Shown here one piece after another: positions 16,433 to 24,628 of a stretch of DNA of 46,559 nucleotides (within the stretch, counting starts at the first letter, position 1; every line of letters begins with the position of its first letter). Both the position numbers and the translations under genes were made by a program. The stretch covers positions 1 to 46,559 of the forward strand of contig DHGT01000098.1 in assembly GCA_002402905.1 (NCBI GenBank), given 5' to 3'. The notes beneath the pieces are model-generated. The model was not told where the DNA came from. It was given only the letters and a program-made list of their open reading frames with translations, and did not search any database. This stretch comes from Desulfatitalea sp. UBA4791. GTDB lineage: Bacteria; Desulfobacterota; Desulfobacteria; Desulfobacterales; Desulfosarcinaceae.

Positions 16433-17315
16433 TGTTCCTCCTAAAGTGAATCGATTCTTCTGTATTGGATTTCGACGATATGATGGCGCCGGCTTTGAGG
16501 ACATCGATCATGGTGTAGACCTTGCCGGTGATACCCTGGGCGATTTTGTCCGCTAAAAAGCAGATCGCATCCATGGTGCCGTCCCCGTAAACATCGCGTC
16601 CGTTGATATTGTGGATGAATTCGAACCGTACCGTGCCATCGGGCGAAACCAGGGTGTAGGTGTGCCAACCATGGCCTCCCAGGTGTTCGGCCGGCACGCC
16701 CCACAGGTTGAGTTGCCGTTCCGGATCACGCTCCTTCTGGATCTGGTCGTCCTGGAACGGGATACCCATGCGGTTGAAATAGGTTACCATGGCTCTGGCG
16801 GTTCCGCTGGTGTCGGCTTTTCCGGCCTGATGACTTTCCCGGATGGTCAGGCGGTAGCCTTTGAACAGGTCCGGGAAGTTTTCGGCCGCATAGGCCATCA
16901 TCGCTTGAAATCCCACGATTTGTTTGGCCATGTTGGGTGCGATGACGGCGATGTTGCCCGCATCGGTGACCGCGGCCGCCAGCTTCTCCCGGTCACCCCC
17001 AGTGGTGCCCATGACAAACGGCAGCCGGTGGCGACCGTAGAATTCGGCGTTGGCGTTGACACCGCTGGGATGGGTGAAGTCGACGCATATGAACGGTCCC
17101 TCTGTCGCAATGATCCTTGCGATTTGATCTTCACGCGCTTCGGGTCGGATCAACTCGACGGCGACGCCGTCGACATGGCAATGGGGGGCATCGATGTCCG
17201 GTCCGGTCAGGGCGAAGGGAAGAACGGCCAGACGCTCGTCGGCCAGGGCGCGCCGGGCGATTACCCTGGCCACATTGCCGGGCAGACCATTGATCATCAC
17301 TTTAATTTTTTTCAT
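16410..17315 (-). CDS. dapB: Dihydrodipicolinate reductase-like protein
   Basis: DapB reduces the dihydrodipicolinate-type product of DapA to tetrahydrodipicolinate in the lysine and meso-diaminopimelate pathway. The protein has 301 residues, longer than the usual 265-275. The nucleotide motif is VMINGLPGNVARVIA, the MGTTGGDR loop is present, and the catalytic/substrate segment is ESHQAGKADTSGTA, with His and Lys in the expected spacing and TSGTA for substrate binding. ATG at 17315 (GAGGAG upstream) is preferred. It lies 1 base after the end of the nucleotidyltransferase/kinase gene and overlaps the next gene by 23 bases, so all are co-translated. The glycine pattern resembles the longer, plant-like DapB group; this is an impression only. 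Confidence 0.85.
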   Translation of the reverse strand: MKKIKVMINGLPGNVARVIARRALADERLAVLPFALTGPDIDAPHCHVDGVAVELIRPEAREDQIARIIATEGPFICVDFTHPSGVNANAEFYGRHRLPFVMGTTGGDREKLAAAVTDAGNIAVIAPNMAKQIVGFQAMMAYAAENFPDLFKGYRLTIRESHQAGKADTSGTARAMVTYFNRMGIPFQDDQIQKERDPERQLNLWGVPAEHLGGHGWHTYTLVSPDGTVRFEFIHNINGRDVYGDGTMDAICFLADKIAQGITGKVYTMIDVLKAGAIISSKSNTEESIHFRRNNADRYHQ

Positions 17316-17316
17316 C

Positions 17317-19008
17317 TTAACGCTCCTCATCCGCGATTTCGTTGATAATGGCCGTCAGTCTCGGCAGGCGAACGGTGGTCTGCGAGTTGAGATGCCGTTG
17401 CAAGGTGCTCACGGCCGCAGGGATGTATGCTTCAAAATAGCGTTTTCCCTTCACCCGGGTCAAGTATCCAAATGCGCCGAGCATCTGCAGATTTCGGGTC
17501 AGGGCGCAGCAGTCGTAGCCGCGTTGGAATTCATCTGCATCGATATTCGCGATCGTCTTGAGTTTTCGCAGGGCATAGGCCATCAATTCTTTCTGTATTT
17601 CGGGCGGCAATTGGACATACGGGTCGATGAGCAGGGAGGCCAGGTCGTATTGCAGCGGTCCCAATCGGCCCCCCTGGAAATCGATGAAATAGATTCGTTC
17701 TTCTTTCACCATGATGTTGCGCGACTGCAGATCGCGGTGCAGAAACCCGGGGATCCCGTGATCGATGGTGCGGTCGGCCAGTGGCGAGAATTCAGAGGCC
17801 AGGTCGGCGTAGGTTTCGCTGCGGCCCAGGTAGCCTCCCAGGAAAGCGTCGACGAAATATCGGCACTCCCGTTCGAGGATCAATTCCCGGTCATAGCAGG
17901 GGGTCTGCCATGTCCACCGGGTGGAAAAGTCCTGCCTCCCGGCCATGGCCATGTGCAGCCACTGATCGATCACTTTCCGGTAGCTTTGCAGCAGCAGCTC
18001 CGAATTGGTTTGCCTGGCAGCGACCTCCTGCAGATGCGTTTCGCCGAGATCTTCGAGGAAGACCAACCCCGAGAAACGGTCGTGGAGCCATATCCGGGGA
18101 ACGGCAACCCCCCTGGCGGCCAGGTGGGTGCCGATATCGATAAAGGCATCCACCTCCTGTTGGCCGTCGCGTGCCGGCCGGATCCCATGATCGACCATGA
18201 CGAGGCTGCGGGTGCCGCATGCGATTCGATACCATCGGCGGTCGGAGCCGTCTCCCTGCAACGGGAACCGCTCGATGAGCGCCGATGGGCGTCTCTCCAG
18301 AGCCTTTTCAAAGGCAAGGGGCGCCATCTGCTCGGCGGCGGCGAGAAAGTAGCTTTGAGGGGTGCCGATGTCGCGCCAGTAGGGATGGTCCAGGACCATT
18401 GCCGCGATCGGCTCGCCGGCCTTGAGCATGGCGGTGTAGGCGTCGATGATATGGGCCGGGCCCTTTGGCGGCAGATGGTCGAGGACGCGGCGGTCCAGGA
18501 CGTGGATGCCGGTGAAGGCCATCCGGCGCAGGCCGGCTTGGGGTTTTCCTGCCGCGAACTCGACCACGCGGTCATCGGCGTCCACGGTCACCGTGTTGAA
18601 CTCCGGCCAGTCGTGCATCACCATGGTAACGCTGCATCCTGCCTGGCGGTGATAACGATAGACCTGCGCCAGGTCGATGTCGCTCACGACGTCCGCGTTG
18701 ATCACCAGTAAAGGGCCATCGGCCCAGAGGTCGGCGGTATTGCGGACGGCCCCGCCCGTGCCCAGGATCTCCGGCTCGTAGCGCACCGTCACCGGCAGGG
18801 ACCAGGTATTTTCTGACAGAAAGGCTTCAATTCGTTCGTGCAGGTGGTGGGTGTTGACGATAACGGCGCGGCAACCGGCACGTTGCAGGCGCGCTATGGT
18901 CAATGCCAGCACCGGCCGCTGATTGATGGTGAAAAGCGGCTTGGGCGTATGTCGGGTGTATGGCAGCAAACGGGTGCCCAGGCCGGCTGCCAGTATCAGG
19001 GCTTTCAT
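17317..19008 (-). CDS. Fusion of sugar-1-phosphate nucleotidyltransferase and APH-type sugar kinase (MurU-AmgK-like)
   Basis: Bifunctional protein of 563 residues. Residues about 1-230 are a nucleotidyltransferase: MKALILAAGLGTRLLPYTRH then TPKPLF, GTGGAV, INADVV and the closing WRDIGTPQSY. Residues about 245-560 are an aminoglycoside-phosphotransferase-like kinase: GDGSDRRWYRI nucleotide loop, FLEDLGE, catalytic HRDLQSRNIM (His424, Asp426) and the metal site IDFQGGRLGPLQYD. In Pseudomonas, AmgK (MurNAc/GlcNAc anomeric kinase) and MurU (MurNAc-1-P uridylyltransferase) are separate proteins of a cell-wall recycling route. Here both activities would be on one chain. ATG at 19008 overlaps the plsB stop (ATGA). 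The substrate is inferred and HddC-like heptose use is an alternative. Confidence 0.8.
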   Translation of the reverse strand: MKALILAAGLGTRLLPYTRHTPKPLFTINQRPVLALTIARLQRAGCRAVIVNTHHLHERIEAFLSENTWSLPVTVRYEPEILGTGGAVRNTADLWADGPLLVINADVVSDIDLAQVYRYHRQAGCSVTMVMHDWPEFNTVTVDADDRVVEFAAGKPQAGLRRMAFTGIHVLDRRVLDHLPPKGPAHIIDAYTAMLKAGEPIAAMVLDHPYWRDIGTPQSYFLAAAEQMAPLAFEKALERRPSALIERFPLQGDGSDRRWYRIACGTRSLVMVDHGIRPARDGQQEVDAFIDIGTHLAARGVAVPRIWLHDRFSGLVFLEDLGETHLQEVAARQTNSELLLQSYRKVIDQWLHMAMAGRQDFSTRWTWQTPCYDRELILERECRYFVDAFLGGYLGRSETYADLASEFSPLADRTIDHGIPGFLHRDLQSRNIMVKEERIYFIDFQGGRLGPLQYDLASLLIDPYVQLPPEIQKELMAYALRKLKTIANIDADEFQRGYDCCALTRNLQMLGAFGYLTRVKGKRYFEAYIPAAVSTLQRHLNSQTTVRLPRLTAIINEIADEER

Positions 19009-21641
19009 TGTTTGATCAGGTAAGTGAAATTGCGAATGGCTTGCTCGTACATGTCGACACGTTCTGTATTTTCCGCGCCTTTGACGCCGTGGCTGGTGAA
19101 ATAGTTGATGCCATTTTCGTAGTTGATCTTGGAAAGCGATTCGGCCAGCAGAATCTCCTGTTCCTTGAGCATGGTCTTGCCCAGGGCCTGGATTCGTTTC
19201 ATGCGGTCCTTGGCAACGGCCTCCTTGCGCGGGGTTTGTTTGAAATAGGCCAGCACCACCCAATAGGATTCGAAATAGGTGAGCAGGAAGCGTGCAAACA
19301 GCTTGAGTTTCCGATACCCGGCCGAGGTGATCTGGTAGGTGTCGGGCAGGGTGGGGTGGGGGATGAGGATCGCATCGTCGATAAAGGCCTTGATGGTCTT
19401 GCGCACGATGACTTCCGCGCTTTTTTCATTGTTGAAGGCGAATTCGTATTTGAAGAAATCCTGCAGGAATCGGTAACGTTCGTGCAGATCGGCCTTCGAG
19501 AATTGGAAAGCGTCCATCTCCAGGATCGAAATCGCGGTAAAAGCGGCCGGCACAAAATAGGCGATGCAATTGTTCTTGTAGTATTCGAGTTGAAGCCGTT
19601 TTCCGGACGGCAGCACGTATTGGGCGATTTCCGACGGCATCTCCTTTTCGCCGCCGGGCAGTTCGATGAATTTGCGTTGCACATAATTGTCGAGCGCCTG
19701 CTGACAGGCCCGGATCGGATCCACGATCAAGGTGTCGGCCAGTTTGGCCATCTGAGAATTTAGGAAGGCCATGTAGGTTTCGGTGATCTGTATCAGTTCG
19801 TCGGCCGAAAAACGGTTGGCCGAGCAGTTGAGGGCCGCCGATGCCACCAGCGCATGGGGGGTCACCACGCTGACCTCGTCGATGGCATTGATAATTCGCC
19901 AGCCCAGGTTGCGACAAAGGGCGTTCTGCTCCTTGGCCGGCATCTGATCGAAGCCGGTGCTCAACTCTGCCAGCATGTCGTTGAACGAGATGGGATTGCT
20001 GAAATTGATGTAAATTTTGCCATAACGGCGTTTCAGGAACCGACGCGCGCGCAGGACCTGGGAGATGCTCTCCGGCTCTTTCTTGCCTCCGGTCACCTCC
20101 TGAAGATAGGCGGTCTCCTCGAGCACCTGGTCGTACCCGATGAATACAGGCACGAAGATCATATCTTCGCAGACATTGTTTTTGAAGGCGTTGAGCAGCA
20201 GCATCAGGAAGCCGAGTTTGGGCATCAGCAGTTTGCCGCTGCGGCTGCGGCCCCCCTCGATGAACAGCTCGATATTGAACCCCTCTTCCAGGAGCTTGGA
20301 GATATATTCGGAAAACACCTTGGAATAGACCACCGCGCCGCTGAAGGTGCGCCGGACGAAAAAGGCGCCGCCGGCCCGGAAAAGAGGGCCCATGGGCCAG
20401 AACGACAGGTTTTTTCCGGCCGCGGTATGGGGGGCCGGCATGTTGTAGGCGTAAAACAGATAGGAGAGAATCAGATAGTCCATGTGGCTCTTGTGGCACG
20501 GCACCAGGATGAGCGGTCCCTTCTGGGACATGGTTTTGACCCGTTGCAAACCCTCTTCGTCGACGACCATGCCGTCATACATGCTTTCGAGCAGCCAATC
20601 CACCGGCTTGGAGGCCCAGCTGACAAAAGTGGGGCTGTATTTTGCGGCGATCTCGTCGAGATAACTGTCGGCCTGTTTGCGCACCTCGTAGATGGTCGTC
20701 TTGCGGCTTTCGGAATATTGGGCCATGAATTCGCGCAGGCGCTGGCCGGACAGGACGCTCTCTTTGAACTCTTCGTGGGACTTGATAACCGGTCCGGTGA
20801 TGGTCTGGCGGTGACGGTTGTGCTGCATCAGAAGCTGGCGGCGTAACATCAGGGCCAGATATTCCGTATTGGTCTCCTCGGGCCCGGCCGATTGGATGAA
20901 GGTGCGCAGGTCGAGGGGTTGAGATATCTCGACGAACACTTTTCCCGGGTGACGCAGCAGGGTGAACATTCGGCGCATGAGCCCCGGGCGTTGCTCGCTG
21001 CCGAACAGGATATCCCGTAAGCGGGGGATGGATGAGGCCGGATTTTTGCTGAAGAACATCAAGTGGGGTACCAGCACGACGGGCCGTTCGGTGGACCGCT
21101 GCAGTTCGATCAAAAAGCGCAGCGGGTCGGTCTGCGCCTTGACGAAACGTCGATAAAAGCCGTGCTTTTCCACTAGCGGCAGCACGGCCGCATGGCCGTC
21201 GAGCAGCGCTTGCCGCCAAAAACCGCTGTCGTAGGGATCGAGCCATTTGCGTTGGCGCGCCAGCCCATCCAGGTGGGCCAGAATAGAGCGAAAAATCCTT
21301 GAAAGGGGCTGCAACAGCCAGAGCCGTAATCCGAATCCGAGTTCCGGTACCGGCACCTTCTCCTTCTGGTAACGCGAGTGGTAAAAAAGGTATTCGAATT
21401 GGCTTCGGTATTTGGTGGTATAGACGACAATGGATTGTGCGGGCAGTTCGCGCAATCGCCGTAAATGTCGCTCGTCGATGGTGATGCCGTTGAAAAAGCG
21501 CTTGAGCAGCCAGGGCAACAGACCCTGCTTGGGAGGAAATTGAAACAGATAATGGTTGTGGGTCCCCTTGAGCAGTTTGTATATCAGACGATGCCATTTA
21601 TCGCGCCGTGTTTCCGTGGCGGTATGATCTGAATTCGGCAT
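19005..21641 (-). CDS. plsB: Glycerol-3-phosphate 1-O-acyltransferase PlsB
   Basis: PlsB-type membrane-associated acyltransferase of about 878 residues (E. coli PlsB is 807). The four acyltransferase blocks are present: HKSHMD (His383-Asp388, the HX4D motif), GGAFFVRRTF, FIEGGRSRSGKLL and PVFIGYDQVLEETAY. It transfers an acyl chain from acyl-ACP or acyl-CoA to the sn-1 position of glycerol-3-phosphate, starting phospholipid synthesis. ATG at 21641 (AGGTGA upstream) starts a short polar leader before RDKWHRLIYKLLKG; upstream frame is unconserved. It is the first gene of a coupled minus-strand set with the nucleotidyltransferase/kinase, dapB and the kinase-like/BON gene. A PlsX/PlsY system is not visible here. 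Confidence 0.93.
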   Translation of the reverse strand: MPNSDHTATETRRDKWHRLIYKLLKGTHNHYLFQFPPKQGLLPWLLKRFFNGITIDERHLRRLRELPAQSIVVYTTKYRSQFEYLFYHSRYQKEKVPVPELGFGLRLWLLQPLSRIFRSILAHLDGLARQRKWLDPYDSGFWRQALLDGHAAVLPLVEKHGFYRRFVKAQTDPLRFLIELQRSTERPVVLVPHLMFFSKNPASSIPRLRDILFGSEQRPGLMRRMFTLLRHPGKVFVEISQPLDLRTFIQSAGPEETNTEYLALMLRRQLLMQHNRHRQTITGPVIKSHEEFKESVLSGQRLREFMAQYSESRKTTIYEVRKQADSYLDEIAAKYSPTFVSWASKPVDWLLESMYDGMVVDEEGLQRVKTMSQKGPLILVPCHKSHMDYLILSYLFYAYNMPAPHTAAGKNLSFWPMGPLFRAGGAFFVRRTFSGAVVYSKVFSEYISKLLEEGFNIELFIEGGRSRSGKLLMPKLGFLMLLLNAFKNNVCEDMIFVPVFIGYDQVLEETAYLQEVTGGKKEPESISQVLRARRFLKRRYGKIYINFSNPISFNDMLAELSTGFDQMPAKEQNALCRNLGWRIINAIDEVSVVTPHALVASAALNCSANRFSADELIQITETYMAFLNSQMAKLADTLIVDPIRACQQALDNYVQRKFIELPGGEKEMPSEIAQYVLPSGKRLQLEYYKNNCIAYFVPAAFTAISILEMDAFQFSKADLHERYRFLQDFFKYEFAFNNEKSAEVIVRKTIKAFIDDAILIPHPTLPDTYQITSAGYRKLKLFARFLLTYFESYWVVLAYFKQTPRKEAVAKDRMKRIQALGKTMLKEQEILLAESLSKINYENGINYFTSHGVKGAENTERVDMYEQAIRNFTYLIKQ

Positions 21642-22015
21642 GAAATGTTTCACCTGTGACGGGTTCTTTTTTGATGATCCGGTTTGGTGCTCCGGCAATT
21701 TTGGGTCGTGCCGTCGGATGACTGGGAAAGCTAACAAAATTGAAGGTGATTTGCAATTGTCGATCCACGTTCCAATAAGAGAAGGCCGACAAGGCTTGGT
21801 CATGGCGGATCGTCGCACCACCTCAAAATTCATCCCAAAATAGACTTGCGCCGGCCTGGGGCATATGATAATTCTCAACACCTGCTTCGGATGATGTCGG
21901 TCAGACCTCTATAAAAGAAATATCCATAATTTATAAACAAGGGTACTATCGTGTTTTGGTTTCAATAAAGGGTCGATGGTGATTCATAGCTTAATGTAAA
22001 GGAGGTTGCTGTTTT
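21642..22015. other. Intergenic stretch between divergent plsB and small membrane-protein gene
   Basis: This 374-base gap holds no convincing gene. It contains an A/T-rich segment around 21915-21990 that probably carries the promoter(s) of the divergent genes, but I could not pick a clear -35/-10 pair. A good AAGGAGG precedes the small membrane-protein start. Confidence 0.5.
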
Positions 22016-22294
22016 ATGAAAACGTTAATCGGTGGCGCAATTGCAGCGGTGATCGGCCTGATCGGGCTGACCATTTGGTTTCCGGCGTTCCTTCAGTTAT
22101 TGGCCGGCGCCATTCCCATCATGCTGTTGCTCGGTGGCGGGCTTGCCATCTACCTTGGATTCGATGAACTGAAAGACTCTTGGAAAAAAGGGGATGAAGA
22201 GCCCAGCGAGAGCAGCGATGAACCCGGCAAGTACAAACAAGAGATCGAAGATTTGAAGAAAGAGATCGAAACCCTGAAGACCGAAAAGGCTTAG
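22016..22294 (+). CDS. Small membrane protein with two helices and a charged coiled-coil tail
   Basis: Protein of 92 residues that I cannot assign to a family. Residues about 4-20 and 25-48 are two strongly hydrophobic, glycine-rich helices (for example GAIAAVIGLIGLTIWF and IPIMLLLGGGLAIYLGF). The tail (about 52-92) is hydrophilic, with an acidic/Ser segment and a Lys/Glu heptad-like end (YKQEIEDLKKEIETLK) suggesting a coiled coil. The start has AAAGGAGG 9 bases upstream, strong support for real translation. It is a single-gene unit, divergent from plsB, ending at a hairpin. It may be an inner-membrane scaffold or partner protein; that is only inferred from topology. Confidence 0.8.
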   Translation: MKTLIGGAIAAVIGLIGLTIWFPAFLQLLAGAIPIMLLLGGGLAIYLGFDELKDSWKKGDEEPSESSDEPGKYKQEIEDLKKEIETLKTEKA

Positions 22295-22318
22295 GGCTTC
22301 ACTTATATCGTCACGAAG

Positions 22319-22407
22319 CCCCCTGCGTCTGAAACCATGCCTGCGCCCGGGATCGGCCCTCGACCCGGATGACGCGCCGCGCATTGCTTGAGACGAAGGG
22401 GGTTTTT
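22319..22407 (+). terminator. Putative intrinsic terminator with long loop
   Basis: CCCCCTGCGTCT (22319-22330) pairs with AGACGAAGGGGG (22391-22402) with one mismatch in 12. TTTTTGTTTATTT follows. The 60-base loop has G/C-rich inverted segments that may form inner helices. It is placed to end the small membrane-protein gene and lies before the convergent RNase H stop. Confidence 0.5.
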
Positions 22408-22423
22408 GTTTATTTCAAGGTGG

Positions 22424-23119
22424 TTACTTGCCCTTTAGGCTCGCCACGGCCAACTGATCGGCACGTTCGTTTTCCGGGTGCCCGGCGTGCCCTTTGACTT
22501 TAACGAATCTGATCTGCTTGAAACTTGACACCAGCTTCCTGATATCGGCGACCAACTCCTGGTTCTGTTTCGCCTTCCATCCTTTGGTCAGCAAGCCCAA
22601 GGCATAGGCGCTATCGGTAAAAACGATCACCGGTAGCTGCCTGTTTTTCACTGCCAGCAATCCGGTCCGGATCGCCTCGAGTTCGGCGATGTTGTTGGTA
22701 CCGATGCCCAGATAGCGCGATATCTCTTTTTGGTTTTCCTTATAATGCATCACCACCCCAATACCCGCCGGGCCGGGATTTCCCGAGCAGGCGCCGTCGG
22801 TGTAGATGCAGATGGCGTTATTGCATAGACCTTCCGGTAGCGCCGATGCATCATCGGTCAAACGAGGCCCGCTGCGAGGATTTTTCCGGGTTTTGGCGCC
22901 AGCCGGGGCAGTGCCCGCCTGGTCCAACGGCACGAGGTTGGACGGCTGGACCCAGTACTCATGGGGTTGGTCCAGCTGGTATTTGATCAACTGCTTGCCG
23001 TTTTTGACCAGCGGCTTCTGGTCGGCATCCAGGGCCACCCACACCTTGTTGCCTTTGAATTGCATACGCTGCCAGTGGGGTATATCGTCCGGGGTTTTTG
23101 GGTGCGTTGGGGGAGTCAA
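22424..23119 (-). CDS. rnhA: RNase H type I with N-terminal extra domain
   Basis: RNase HI-fold protein of about 231 residues. The catalytic DEDD set appears complete: Asp108 in YTDGACSGNPG, Glu in NIAELEAI, Asp in FTDSAYALG and Asp in NERADQLA; KGHAGHPEN is the typical histidine-loop segment. It degrades RNA in RNA:DNA hybrids. Residues about 15-80 form an extra N-terminal region (FKGNKVWVALDADQKPLVKN and YWVQPSNLVPLD) unlike the hybrid-binding domain of eukaryotic RNase H1, joined by a Lys/Arg-rich linker. I chose TTG at 23119 with GAGGT 5 bases upstream, 13 bases after the namZ stop; an ATG at 23065 would truncate the extra domain. Confidence 0.9.
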   Translation of the reverse strand: MTPPTHPKTPDDIPHWQRMQFKGNKVWVALDADQKPLVKNGKQLIKYQLDQPHEYWVQPSNLVPLDQAGTAPAGAKTRKNPRSGPRLTDDASALPEGLCNNAICIYTDGACSGNPGPAGIGVVMHYKENQKEISRYLGIGTNNIAELEAIRTGLLAVKNRQLPVIVFTDSAYALGLLTKGWKAKQNQELVADIRKLVSSFKQIRFVKVKGHAGHPENERADQLAVASLKGK

Positions 23120-23132
23120 TACGGACCTCGCT

Positions 23133-24314
23133 TTAATCGTTTCCGTAGAGGAAATAATTCCGCCGAAGGCTGTCAAAGGCTTGCAGCCCTTTCCGCCAAG
23201 AGGATTCCAGGGCATCGATGGTGCGCATCTGCTCCAGACCCAAGCGGACTTGCCGATCGCCGAAAATCAGGTCGATGGGCAGCCGTTCAAATTCGTATTC
23301 ATACGGCGGTGATTTCCATTCAAACGACTGGGGATGACATGCGAGAATGGCCTGGAGCAGCATCAGGCTCGTTCGGTAGGGACGATAAAGATTACGGTCG
23401 GTGACATGCAGTTGAAATCCGTGACACGGCTGACCCTGCCATTTGTTTGCGGTGGGCTCGAATTCCGTGACCCGGAGCACCAGTCCCGGCTGGATTCTGC
23501 CTCCCAGGATGTCCAATATCTTTTGCGGTGCGATAAAAGGCGCCCCGAACAATTCAAACGGGAGGGTCGTGCCGCGGCCCTCGGAGACATTGGTTCCTTC
23601 CCAGATGACCTGGCCGGGGTAGACCATGGCCGACGCCGGGGTCGGCAGGTTCGGGGAGGGCGGCACCCAGGGCAGACCGGTCTGCTCGAAATACATGCAA
23701 CGCCGCCAACCCTTCATGGGGATCACGTCCAAGTCACAATCGATCCCATAGGACCGGTTGAAGAGCATGGCCAATTCGCCGATCGTCATGCCGTGACGCA
23801 TGGGCAGGGGGTATCGGCCCACGAACGAACGCCAGGCCGGGTCAAGGCAGTTGCCCTCGACGATGTCGCCGCCAATGGGATTGGGGCGATCCAGAACCAC
23901 CACCTTTTTGGCAAACTTTCGGGCCGCTTCCATGCAGTAAGACATGGTGTAAATAAAGGTATAGACGCGGGTGCCGACATCCTGAAGGTCGATGAGAACA
24001 ACATCGATGGCATCGAACATCTCTTGGGACGGCTCACGGGTGTTGCTGTAGAGGCTGTAGACCGGAAGATCGAGCAGCGGATCGCGACGATGGTCCGACT
24101 CGATCATGTTGTCCTGTTTTTCTGCGAACAGGCCATGCTGGGGGGAAAAGAGCTGGACCAGCCGGTCGCCGAAACAGTCTTGGACCAATTGGCGGGCATG
24201 GACCAGATGACGATCCACCGACGCCACATTGCACAACAGCCCCAGACGTTTTCCACGAAGGTACGCCGGCGGTGCGGCCGTCAGTCGTTCGAGCCCTGTG
24301 GTGACGATGGTCAT
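23133..24314 (-). CDS. namZ: NamZ-family exo-beta-N-acetylmuramidase (DUF1343)
   Basis: DUF1343 protein of 393 residues. Family hallmarks are LFSPQHGLF, LPVYSLYSN, VVLIDLQDVGTRVYTF, VVVLDRPNPIGG and the conserved DPAWRSFVGRYPLPMRHGMT stretch. The characterised member NamZ of Bacillus subtilis removes MurNAc from the non-reducing end of peptidoglycan fragments. ATG at 24314 has AGGGG upstream. No signal peptide is seen (start MTIVTTGLERLTAAPP), so this copy is likely cytoplasmic, unlike the secreted Bacillus enzyme. It precedes rnhA by 13 bases. With the kinase/uridylyltransferase fusion 4 kb away it suggests MurNAc recycling. Confidence 0.88.
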   Translation of the reverse strand: MTIVTTGLERLTAAPPAYLRGKRLGLLCNVASVDRHLVHARQLVQDCFGDRLVQLFSPQHGLFAEKQDNMIESDHRRDPLLDLPVYSLYSNTREPSQEMFDAIDVVLIDLQDVGTRVYTFIYTMSYCMEAARKFAKKVVVLDRPNPIGGDIVEGNCLDPAWRSFVGRYPLPMRHGMTIGELAMLFNRSYGIDCDLDVIPMKGWRRCMYFEQTGLPWVPPSPNLPTPASAMVYPGQVIWEGTNVSEGRGTTLPFELFGAPFIAPQKILDILGGRIQPGLVLRVTEFEPTANKWQGQPCHGFQLHVTDRNLYRPYRTSLMLLQAILACHPQSFEWKSPPYEYEFERLPIDLIFGDRQVRLGLEQMRTIDALESSWRKGLQAFDSLRRNYFLYGND

Positions 24315-24628
24315 AACGGCCCCTGGTGTTTTTCAATCGAGAGCATGGAGCGTCGACAAAGGGGTTGGGTTGACGTGTCGCAACGCCATCCGGCCGGCGC
24401 GACGATCAGCATAACTAATGACCGCCTACATAGAGGATCCGGTTTGGAAAGTAAACCTGAAAACAGCTTGACACATCTGAATGAACCCAATAAATTAAGC
24501 GTTTCGTTCAATTTAGTCGACATGGGAATCACGATATTGTCGTTCATCGTTCAGCATGAGCGAACAAATTGAAAGTCTGGCGCGGTTTATGGCAAGATGG
24601 TGTTTCCCGATTCAGATGGTGGGCGACC
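24315..24628. other. Divergent spacer between namZ and the ATPase/oxidoreductase operon
   Basis: This 314-base gap has no gene. It contains a near-consensus promoter at 24469-24497 for the plus strand. Downstream of it lies a leader with three CGTTCA direct repeats (24506, 24542, 24549) and an 8-bp inverted repeat TTCAATTT/AAATTGAA (24508-24515, 24567-24574). The leader may be regulated. Confidence 0.5.
24469..24497 (+). promoter_or_regulatory. Strong promoter for the ATPase and 2-oxoacid oxidoreductase operon
   Basis: A perfect TTGACA (24469-24474) and TAAATT (24492-24497) are separated by 17 bases. The predicted start is near 24504, giving a leader of about 125 bases before ATG 24629. One of the best promoter matches in the window. 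Confidence 0.7.

Noticed and set aside
17317..19263. N-terminal extension of the nucleotidyltransferase/kinase frame up to 19263
   Set aside because: It lies inside plsB, and the conserved start MKALILAAG is at 19008 with an ATGA overlap.
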